64,000 nt of DNA, taken from NCBI GenBank assembly GCA_937879855.1, contig CALFMO010000067.1, positions 1-64,000 of the forward strand, written 5' to 3'. The stretch comes from an uncultured Acidobacteriaceae bacterium (GTDB taxonomy: Bacteria > Acidobacteriota > Terriglobia > Terriglobales > Acidobacteriaceae). The position numbers and the translations under genes are program-made. Shown piece by piece: positions 15,366-22,681 of the stretch (positions are counted from its first letter, which is position 1; the number at the start of each line of letters is the position of its first letter). The notes under the pieces were generated by a model that saw only the letters and a program-made list of their open reading frames with translations, was not told the origin of the DNA and did no database searches.

Positions 15366-16493
15366 CTAGGCGATCATCGCCTCTTCCGGCAGCGGCAGAT
15401 CATTGCTTGGCACCGCGTTGATCCATCCGAGAACATTGAGCCGACGAATAGCAAGAGCTACTTCGTCTTCGCTCAAGGGCGGGCGCCGGCGAATTTTCCA
15501 CTGCATAACGTATTTGAAAATTGCGGTCTCCGTTGGTGGGTCGGGGCTAGTTTCCCTCAAGCGTGCGGCGGCGAAATGAACCGTCGCCGCTACCTCGGCG
15601 TCATCGGTGTCCATCCTTACGACGAGGTCCACGACGCGCGCGATCTGCGATTCCCACTGGGCCAAAAAAGACTCGTATCCCTTCTTGGCATCTAGGTAGG
15701 TCGGGCCAACGCCGGTTGCCAGCATCCGGCCGAGCTTTCGCTCCACGATGAGGCCGTTGTTGATTAGCCGAGACAGAACATGCTTTACCTCAGGTGAGTA
15801 CGGTCCATAGCTGCCGCGGCGGTATGAGAGGCCAGTCGGAATACCTGCCTCTGTAGCAAAATAGGCTAGCTTTTGAAAGCCGACACGACCGACGGGCCAA
15901 TGATATTTCTCCTTACTGACCAACTCAACTATCGCGACCAGCGCTACCCACCCTGGTTCAACATGAAATGATGCGGGCTGGGTTCGCTCATCAAATCTTG
16001 CTGTAGCGCGGCTCTTGTCTAGGAACTCCGGTCGCAATTCCTCGTGCGGTGTCCCGAAGGGAGCGTAAAGTTCTACCGGAATACCCAATTGTTGTAAATG
16101 CCGGAAGAGGGTTGGACCGACCACGCGCCAATCCAGTTGACCTTCGCCGCACCCCAGCGGCGGCACTGCAAGTGATGTTATGCCCCACTCCGAAATATGA
16201 TTTTCGAGATATTCAAGCCCATTGACTATATCTTGTAGCCTCGAGACCGATCGCCAATGTTCTTTTGTGGGGAAGTTAATGATTTGTGGTGGAACTGTGC
16301 GACGGTAGAGGTATGGCTTTCCCAAGCGAACCTCGTGTCGCTCGCAGCGGCGAACGTAGTCCTCGTACATCTCAGGAAAGTGCTTTCGGAATCCCAGGGC
16401 GACGCCTTTGCCCATGACGCCAACTGTGTTGACCGTGTTAACAAGAGTCTGAGCCTCGGATTCGAAGATATCACCGATTAGGACTTTCATCAT
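15366..16493 (-). CDS. darG: DarG-type antitoxin: macrodomain DNA ADP-ribosylglycohydrolase
   Basis: DarG removes the ADP-ribose that DarT attaches to thymidine in single-stranded DNA and also binds DarT. 375 residues. The N-terminal macrodomain (about 1-155) has GDIF, NTVNTVGVMGKG (19-30) and PPLGCGEGQLDW (111-122), the loops that hold ADP-ribose in TARG1/DarG-like macrodomains. The C-terminal part (about 185-355), with WPVGRVGFQKLAYFATEAG and YRRGSYGPYSPEVKHVLSRL, matches the DarG toxin-binding region, which resembles SocA/DUF4065 antitoxins. Its ATG overlaps the darT stop (ATGA), so it is translated after darT. Second ATG at 16490 is possible. Confidence 0.93.
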   Translation of the reverse strand: MMKVLIGDIFESEAQTLVNTVNTVGVMGKGVALGFRKHFPEMYEDYVRRCERHEVRLGKPYLYRRTVPPQIINFPTKEHWRSVSRLQDIVNGLEYLENHISEWGITSLAVPPLGCGEGQLDWRVVGPTLFRHLQQLGIPVELYAPFGTPHEELRPEFLDKSRATARFDERTQPASFHVEPGWVALVAIVELVSKEKYHWPVGRVGFQKLAYFATEAGIPTGLSYRRGSYGPYSPEVKHVLSRLINNGLIVERKLGRMLATGVGPTYLDAKKGYESFLAQWESQIARVVDLVVRMDTDDAEVAATVHFAAARLRETSPDPPTETAIFKYVMQWKIRRRPPLSEDEVALAIRRLNVLGWINAVPSNDLPLPEEAMIA

Positions 16494-17092
16494 TGCGCGC
16501 CTCCCCGAAAGAAAAGCCTCGCGTCTGTTGTTATCGGCAGATTAGGTGCCAACCTTTGCAGCCTCTCCTGGCCCAGTTCGCAAGAGACATACGCTCCCAT
16601 GATGTACCGCACGGGAACTACATCAGGAACAAGCACTTCCGCGCATTTCTGGGCGGAGTGGCGCCACTGCTCGATCTGATCGTTATGGGTCCACCAGTCA
16701 GCAAATGTGCGGTCTCGGTTAACAATCGCCAACCCCTCGGGAGCGGGTTTAAAGCTCACATATTTGCTGGCCGCGTTGCTGTCTGTGACAACCACGTTCG
16801 GAATATCAAGCACGTTCGTACTTACCCTAAGTACGCAGATCTCGTCGTGAATGTCACTTTTCTTCAGCAGCATCGGATTCCTAGGGCAGATGTACAAATT
16901 CGCATACTCATGAAGCGCACGACCGTTCGGCACAATTTTCGTGGCCCGCAGGTTTTGAACATCCTGGAGCGCGATCGAGCGGTGTGCGATCCGGTCAGAG
17001 CGCCGTTTGGAGAGAATGCCGTGTTGAAGGATCGATGGAACACTCGCGATCGGAACGATGTACCCGAGTTCATGTAGTTCGTCACGCGTCAT
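16490..17092 (-). CDS. darT: DarT-type ssDNA thymidine ADP-ribosyltransferase toxin
   Basis: DarT uses NAD+ to ADP-ribosylate thymidines in single-stranded DNA, blocking replication; DarTG systems are known toxin-antitoxin and anti-phage modules. The 200-residue length matches DarT (DUF4433). Visible features are the N-terminal IASVPSILQHGILS segment, the NAD-site pattern YANLYICPRNPMLL (64-77), and AEVLVPD with Glu152 at the place of the catalytic glutamate. The usual early histidine motif (HYI) is shifted or replaced by GYI here. It is intact and paired with darG by a 4-base overlap. GC content looks lower than in neighbours, in line with transfer. Confidence 0.9.
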   Translation of the reverse strand: MTRDELHELGYIVPIASVPSILQHGILSKRRSDRIAHRSIALQDVQNLRATKIVPNGRALHEYANLYICPRNPMLLKKSDIHDEICVLRVSTNVLDIPNVVVTDSNAASKYVSFKPAPEGLAIVNRDRTFADWWTHNDQIEQWRHSAQKCAEVLVPDVVPVRYIMGAYVSCELGQERLQRLAPNLPITTDARLFFRGGAQ

Positions 17093-17134
17093 TGGGAAGG
17101 CGGCTCAAGCGCCACGATCACTGTAACCGCTTCC

Positions 17135-17189
17135 ATTCCTCAATCGAAAGCATACAACGATTACTTTCGAATTGGAATAAAAATTATTC
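17135..17189. promoter_or_regulatory. Probable operators between darT and the XRE regulator
   Basis: Two nested symmetries lie in the divergent promoter region. Arms 17135-17150 and 17164-17178 are imperfect inverted copies (CTTTCGATTG type). GAATAA-AAA-TTATTC at 17175-17189 is a perfect palindrome in an AT-rich stretch. Both are suited to a dimeric XRE repressor. Binding is inferred. Confidence 0.45.
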
Positions 17190-17250
17190 TAGATAGAAGA
17201 GCGCGTATTCTAAGTAAACTGAGACGTTGGTTTCATAAGGCGGGTTGGCA

Positions 17251-17709
17251 ATGCCATTTCGATCTGATCTTCTGAAAGGCCTGAGGGAGGTTAAGGGCTT
17301 GTCGCAGGAGCAGCTCAGCGAAAGGGCCGCCGTGAGCCAGTCTGTGATCGCAAAGAGCGAGAAGGGCAAAAACTTACCTGGCTCAGATGTCCTGGACCGA
17401 CTTGCGGAAGCATTGGACTGCACAATCGATTATCTTCATGGGCGGGGCTGCAAATTTGAAAGCGTTGAAGTCGCGGCTGTCTGTATGGCTTTCGACGTTG
17501 CGCAAAGCTCTTTAAGTGAGCAGCAACGCGAACAGTGCCGGCGTGTCTTGCATCACCCTGACGCACCAAGAACCGCGAGCAGATGGCGTGCCTTCGCTGA
17601 GATGGTTGATCTCGCTGTGGGGCCGACGCCAACCACGCGCCTGACTTCGATGGACGAACGGCGTTCGAAGGCGAAGCCGATGGCCGTCGCTACCCGCCGC
17701 CTCAACTGA
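17251..17709 (+). CDS. XRE-family HTH regulator of the DarTG island
   Basis: A 152-residue DNA-binding protein. Residues about 5-66 are a Cro/C1-type helix-turn-helix: LREVKGLSQEQLSERAAVSQ then SVIAKSEKGKNLPGSDVLDRLAEAL. The remaining 85 residues are helical with no known domain. ATG 17251 is preceded by AAGGCGGG at a good distance; TTG 17245 is the alternative. It diverges from darT across 158 bases with palindromes, so it probably represses itself and the toxin pair. DarTG loci do not always carry an XRE gene, so this could also be an independent passenger. Confidence 0.85.
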   Translation: MPFRSDLLKGLREVKGLSQEQLSERAAVSQSVIAKSEKGKNLPGSDVLDRLAEALDCTIDYLHGRGCKFESVEVAAVCMAFDVAQSSLSEQQREQCRRVLHHPDAPRTASRWRAFAEMVDLAVGPTPTTRLTSMDERRSKAKPMAVATRRLN

Positions 17710-17759
17710 CTCTTAATCGCAAGGAAGGCTTCCGGAACTCAGAACTGGCAACCCTTCCT

Positions 17760-17927
17760 AGTGAGGGCGAAGGGATGCGGCGGTGTTTGGTTGTCTATCC
17801 GAAAGATTACAAGGCGGCGGGGAAGCCGGTGTCGCGAACGTTGCCCTGACTCCCACTTTGCGGCAGATTCGCCTTTCTCGGAATCGCTCTTCGGCGCAAT
17901 GGAGCGCAGAGCGTTCCACTATTACTA
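17760..17927 (+). pseudogene. Displaced jag 3' end (right direct repeat)
   Basis: Codons 17760-17849 encode the same last 29 residues and stop as jag but have no start or upstream part. Four third-position differences from the left copy, none changing an amino acid, show both copies evolved as working gene ends before being brought together. The likely reading is that this is the original jag end of this chromosome and that the island brought the copy now fused to jag; the reverse is possible. Confidence 0.85.
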
Positions 17928-17985
17928 ATCAGGTTCTGGCGTGCGTCGGGCCAATGGCGCACAGAGTCAGGCCGGCTAAGCCCTG

Positions 17986-20589
17986 CTACTCCCCGCGCAA
18001 TTCTTCGACCAGCGCTTTCTCCACGCGCTTCTGATGTTCGGGGGTAAGCTTCTTTCCGCCGGTGGTCAGATAGAAAGTATCGATCGCCATTTGACCTTCA
18101 GTATCGATCAGGGCAATTTCAATATTGCAAGTCTGGTCCGACAAGCATGAGGCAATCCGATGCAGCAGGCGCGGACGGTCCTGCGTGATTACCTGCACTA
18201 GCGTGCTGGAGCACGAGGAGGAATCGTCGAACTCAATCTTGGTCTCGACTTTTACTTTCGCGATGGCACCTTTTTCCGAACGCTGGCGGTCGCGCAACAT
18301 CTTCTCGAGATCGGCCTCGCCGAGCAGCACGCTGGCGACACTGCGCCGGAATCGCTCCCACTCTGAAAGATTCAGCTCCAAGGTGCGGAAGCGATCGGTA
18401 AAGTAAAGCGTGTCGACCACGGTGCCCGCCTGATTCGAGAACGCATTAGCCTTCACAATATTCATGCCCCAGGCGGCGAGCACTCCCGCCAGCTTGGCAA
18501 ACAGAAACGGACGATCGCGGGTTACGAGCGTCAGTTCATACCAGTGGCGGCCGCGCTTCAACTCAACCTGCACCGGATCTTCGCCGAGTTCGTCGGCCAT
18601 TCCCATGTGCCGCATCACTTCTTCGGCGGAATGCACCAGCAAATACCGCTGCGGGAAACCTTCCAGAAATTCCTTGAACTTGCTGCTGGTGACCGGCGCG
18701 AGGGACCGAAGCCGCGCCAACTTTTCATCATTCAAATCCGCGTGTACGCGCTGGTCGGCGCTGCGGTTCAGGTAATTGTCGGCGCCCATGTAGAGCTGCC
18801 AAACGTTCTCGGCTTTCCAGGGAGTGAGCGCCTCGGGATTCACTGCCTTGATGTCGGCGTAGGTCAGCAGGCAGAGCATCTTCAGCCGCTCCGGCGTTCC
18901 GACCTTGTTGGCGAAGGCCGCGACCGTGTCCGGATTGAAAATGTCACGGCGCAGAGCGGCGGAGATTTCAAGATGGCTGCCGATGAGGAACAGCACTTCC
19001 GCCCGTTCTTTTGGATCGACGTCCAAACGGTCCATCGCGCGGCCGGCAATCTCCAGGCTCGCCTCCACGTGATCGCCGCCGGGCACCCCCTTGCCGGTGT
19101 CGTGCAGCAAGAGAGCCAGGTAGAGCAACTCCGGATTTTCCAGTTCGCCGAGCAGTTCGGCGTAGCGCTTATCCCACTCGGACTGTGATTGCTTCAGGCG
19201 GTGCAGGCTTTCGATCGCCAGAAATGAGTGCTCGTCTACGGTGAAGCGGTGGTAGAAATCTCGTACGACGAGCGAGTCGATGAGTTTCAGCTCCGGCAGC
19301 AGCAGAGTCAGCAGCCGTAGCGAGTGCATCGCGCGGAGCGCGTCTGCGGCGTAAGGTTGCAGCAAAGTCTCTTGCAGGTATAGCCACAACTCTGCTCCCC
19401 TGGGCGGCGTTGCGGCTAGTGCTGGGAGCGCCTGCTCGATGCGATACTCGGTGGTCGCGCTCAACTTCAGGCCGTGGTGGGCCATGAAGTGAAATAACCG
19501 CAGCAGCACTTCGGGATCCTGCAGCGCCGAGGGCTGTTGCAGAAAGATGAGCCCGTCCACTACGGAAAAATCTGGCGTGGTGAGTCGTGAGCGCCAGCTC
19601 TGCACCTGCCGGTAGAGCGCAGACCAGGCTTCTGGAATTTCTTCCAGCAGTTGTGTGACAGTCCGCTGCACGGCGCGCGCGTGCTTGAAATAAATCCGCA
19701 TCCAGTCGGCGGCGGAAAGTTCAGCTGGGTCCGCGGCTCCCATTGAGGCTCCGACCTTGCGCGTAGCGGCTTCGTCCTGCGCCTCCCAGCTCAATGTGTT
19801 GTCGTCGCGGCCATGGCGGAAGTGGAGAAAGCATCGCGCCGACATCAGGAAATCCAGCGCCGCATCGAGTTGCTTCCGCACTGGGGCGCGCAGAGAGCTT
19901 GCATCCGGCCAGTCGTGCAACTTGTCCATCGCTGAAATCAAAGCAAGCCAGCTGGCCACATTGCAATCGCGCAAGCCGCCCGGGGCTTCTTTCAAGTTCG
20001 GCTCGAGATGGTAGAGCGTCATTCCATATTTCGTGTGACGCTCGCGCGTGACCTCCGCCAGGCCTTGCAGCAGGGCCTTGGACTCGCGCATCACCAGCTT
20101 GGGAATGATCTTGTCGTGAAGCCGGCGGAAAAGATCGTGATCACCCGCGAGATAACGGCAGTCGAGAAGAGAAATGGTGAACTCGGTGTTGTTGGCGTCG
20201 TAGCGATCACACTCGCTCAGCGTCCGCGACGCAGGACTGAGCTTCAATCGGAGGTCCCACAGTTCCTGCGAGAAACGGCGAACGGGATCTTTGAACGCCT
20301 GTTCCGAATTGCGATCGCCGAAAAGGAAAAGCAAATCAATGTCGGAATAGGGGAAGAGCCAGCCGCGGCCGAAACCTCCGGTGGCTACGAGAGCAAAGTT
20401 CGCGGGCTTGGCTGGGTCCGCGGAAACGATATCGCGCCACAGCCGCGCGAGAATTTCTTCCACCAGGCGGGTGCGTTGGGCCACGGCTGCCCTTCCATCT
20501 CCAGTGGCCTCGAATTCGCGTTGGATGCGCGACGATTCGTCGCTGAGGGAACTGCGCAGTTCGCTGATTAATGAGGACGCTGCCATCAT
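17986..20589 (-). CDS. glnD: Bifunctional PII uridylyltransferase/uridylyl-removing enzyme
   Basis: GlnD senses glutamine and adds or removes UMP on PII (GlnB). 867 residues. The nucleotidyltransferase domain has GGFGRGWLFPYSDIDLL (about 70-87) with the DxD metal pair. The HD domain has HDTGKGVPGGDH (about 490). Two C-terminal ACT domains read LVTRDRPFLFAKLAGVLA and VITQDRPRLLHRIASCLS. ATG 20589 or the next codon is the start. It follows glnB by 131 bases on the same strand, so amtB-glnB-glnD forms a nitrogen-control unit. Confidence 0.96.
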   Translation of the reverse strand: MMAASSLISELRSSLSDESSRIQREFEATGDGRAAVAQRTRLVEEILARLWRDIVSADPAKPANFALVATGGFGRGWLFPYSDIDLLFLFGDRNSEQAFKDPVRRFSQELWDLRLKLSPASRTLSECDRYDANNTEFTISLLDCRYLAGDHDLFRRLHDKIIPKLVMRESKALLQGLAEVTRERHTKYGMTLYHLEPNLKEAPGGLRDCNVASWLALISAMDKLHDWPDASSLRAPVRKQLDAALDFLMSARCFLHFRHGRDDNTLSWEAQDEAATRKVGASMGAADPAELSAADWMRIYFKHARAVQRTVTQLLEEIPEAWSALYRQVQSWRSRLTTPDFSVVDGLIFLQQPSALQDPEVLLRLFHFMAHHGLKLSATTEYRIEQALPALAATPPRGAELWLYLQETLLQPYAADALRAMHSLRLLTLLLPELKLIDSLVVRDFYHRFTVDEHSFLAIESLHRLKQSQSEWDKRYAELLGELENPELLYLALLLHDTGKGVPGGDHVEASLEIAGRAMDRLDVDPKERAEVLFLIGSHLEISAALRRDIFNPDTVAAFANKVGTPERLKMLCLLTYADIKAVNPEALTPWKAENVWQLYMGADNYLNRSADQRVHADLNDEKLARLRSLAPVTSSKFKEFLEGFPQRYLLVHSAEEVMRHMGMADELGEDPVQVELKRGRHWYELTLVTRDRPFLFAKLAGVLAAWGMNIVKANAFSNQAGTVVDTLYFTDRFRTLELNLSEWERFRRSVASVLLGEADLEKMLRDRQRSEKGAIAKVKVETKIEFDDSSSCSSTLVQVITQDRPRLLHRIASCLSDQTCNIEIALIDTEGQMAIDTFYLTTGGKKLTPEHQKRVEKALVEELRGE

Positions 20590-20720
20590 GAATGTAATTC
20601 ACCCGCCCGGTGACGCGAGCTGCCCGGGGAGGGCCAATTCACCGCTGCCTATCAGATGCTTTTCAATTGCGTCCCGTCCTGAAACAAATGATTGATTTGG
20701 CGAAAAGCCGCGCAGAAAGC

Positions 20721-21059
20721 CTAGAGCGCCCCTTCGCCGCGTTCGTCGTTGCGAATGCGTATCGCCTCGTCCACGCGGGACAGAAAAACCTTCCCGTCTC
20801 CAATTTTCCCGGTGCGCGCCGAGGTCAGGATGGCCTGCACAGCTTTTTCGACCATCGCCTCACCCAGCACCATTTCCAGCTTGGTCTTGGGGATCAGATC
20901 CACGCTGTACTCGCGCCCGCGATAGACCTCGGTATGCCCTTTTTGCCGGCCGTGACCGCGCACTTCGATCACCGTCATGCCTTCGACGCCAATCTCCTGC
21001 AACGCAGTTTTCACCGCTTCCAGCTTGGAGTTTTGAATGATCGCCTCGATCTTCGTCAT
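20721..21059 (-). CDS. glnB: Nitrogen regulatory protein PII
   Basis: PII signals nitrogen, energy and 2-oxoglutarate status by binding targets such as AmtB and GlnD. 112 residues, the standard length. The T-loop is EVYRGREYSVDLIPK with Tyr51, the site uridylylated by GlnD. The B-loop TSARTGKIGDGKVF and C-loop VDEAIRIRNDERGEGAL are complete. It lies 68 bases downstream of amtB and upstream of glnD; linkage to amtB often indicates a GlnK role. Confidence 0.96.
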   Translation of the reverse strand: MTKIEAIIQNSKLEAVKTALQEIGVEGMTVIEVRGHGRQKGHTEVYRGREYSVDLIPKTKLEMVLGEAMVEKAVQAILTSARTGKIGDGKVFLSRVDEAIRIRNDERGEGAL

Positions 21060-21127
21060 AAGTCGTCAAGTCCTGTTCTGCGTTCTTCACGCTCGCGCGT
21101 CGGAATACCCCGGAAACTTCCGCGAGT

Positions 21128-22555
21128 CTATGCCGACGCCTCCCAATAATATCCTTCTTCCCCGTGTTGGGAGAGATCTAGTCCCTGGACTTCTTCCTCC
21201 TCTGTAACGCGCAGGCCGATCGTCGCGTCGACTAGCTTCAAGATTGCCAGCGTCCCCACCACGCCAAGGAGCCAGGCAATGGCGACGCCCAACAGTTGAT
21301 TGATGAGTTGATGCGCGTTTCCTTCCAGTAGCCCGGAAGGCAGAATATTTCCCTGCGCATCCTTGAAAATCGGATTGACCGCGCTGACCGCGAAAACTCC
21401 AGTAAGCAGCGCGCCCAGCGTCCCGCCCGCACCGTGCACTCCAAACGCATCCAGCGAATCGTCGTAGCCAAATGTTGACTTTACTTTCGAAACCATCCAG
21501 TAACAGAAGACGCCGGCCGTAAGGCCGATCAGCAGGGCAGGCATCGGCTTCACGAAGCCGGAAGCCGGCGTGATCGCCACAAGGCCTGCCACTGCTCCAG
21601 AAATTCCTCCGAGCACGCTGGGCTTGCCATTGCGGAGCCATTCGGCTCCGGCCCATCCCAGGGCTGCGGCGGCGGCGGCAAAGTGCGTCGCCACAAACGC
21701 GCTGGTGGCGAGGCTTCCGGCGGCTAGAGCGCTGCCTGCATTGAAACCGAACCATCCTACCCAGAGCAGGCAGGCGCCGACGAAGCTGAGCACTACGCTG
21801 TGCGGCGGCATCTGCTCATGGGGATATCCCACGCGCTTCCCAAGATAGAGCGCACACACGAGCGCCGAAACTCCCGAGGTGATGTGAACCACCGTGCCGC
21901 CCGCAAAATCGAGTGTCGGGAACCGGCCGCCCAGCGAGGCATTGAGCAAGCCGCCCTTGCCCCAGACCATGTGCGCCATCGGGTCATAGACTACGATCGA
22001 CCACAAAACCGTAAACAATAGCATCGCACTGAACTTCATGCGCTCGGCGAACGCTCCCGCGATCAGCGCCGGAGTGATGATGGCAAACATCAACTGGTAG
22101 ACCATGAAGGTCTGCGCCGGGATCGTAGGCGCGTAATCCGCATCGGGCGAGGCACCTACATCCTGGAGAAAGATGTTGTGCAGCCCTCCAATGAAACTGT
22201 TTCCGGAACCGAAGGACAAGCTGTAGCTGAAGAGTCCCCACAAGACGGTGATGACCGCCATCAGGGCGAAACTCTGCATCATCGTGCCCAGGACATTCTT
22301 CTTGCGCACCAGCCCGCTGTAGAACAACGCGAGTCCCGGTCCCGTCATCATGAGAACCAGAGCCGTGCTGGTCAGCATCCAGGCGTTGTCGGCGGAACTC
22401 TTGGCCTCGGCAGTCTGCTGCTCCAGTTTGGCCAGACGCGAATTTGTGTCGGCCACCGGACGCCCTGTTACCCCTGCGCTCAAGGCGAAAACCTGGGGCG
22501 CCAACGCCAATGCCAGCAGGGCCGTCGCCAGCCGTGCGATCAATCGACACTTCAA
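21128..22555 (-). CDS. amtB: Ammonium transporter
   Basis: AmtB conducts ammonium across the inner membrane and is gated by PII. 475 residues from TTG 22555, which has GGAGGG five bases upstream; the ATG at 22633 would add 26 residues ahead of the signal peptide. Signal peptide about 1-25 (LIARLATALLALALAPQVFA), then 11 membrane segments. Pore residues include the twin histidines in GGTVVHITSG and FGVHGAGG. The region between signal peptide and TM1 (LAKLEQQTAEAKSSADNAW) is a short coiled segment seen in some AmtB proteins. The C-terminus ends in the PII-docking tail. Confidence 0.95.
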   Translation of the reverse strand: MKCRLIARLATALLALALAPQVFALSAGVTGRPVADTNSRLAKLEQQTAEAKSSADNAWMLTSTALVLMMTGPGLALFYSGLVRKKNVLGTMMQSFALMAVITVLWGLFSYSLSFGSGNSFIGGLHNIFLQDVGASPDADYAPTIPAQTFMVYQLMFAIITPALIAGAFAERMKFSAMLLFTVLWSIVVYDPMAHMVWGKGGLLNASLGGRFPTLDFAGGTVVHITSGVSALVCALYLGKRVGYPHEQMPPHSVVLSFVGACLLWVGWFGFNAGSALAAGSLATSAFVATHFAAAAAALGWAGAEWLRNGKPSVLGGISGAVAGLVAITPASGFVKPMPALLIGLTAGVFCYWMVSKVKSTFGYDDSLDAFGVHGAGGTLGALLTGVFAVSAVNPIFKDAQGNILPSGLLEGNAHQLINQLLGVAIAWLLGVVGTLAILKLVDATIGLRVTEEEEVQGLDLSQHGEEGYYWEASA

Positions 22556-22681
22556 CCTTGCCCTCCGCGGAGGATTCAAACCGGGAACCCCAATTTCGAG
22601 ACGCCCCACTCTATCGTTCGACGGCAGGTACACGGAAATCGAAACTATTTATCGTAGCTATCAGGTTTTGTTATTTGCAAC

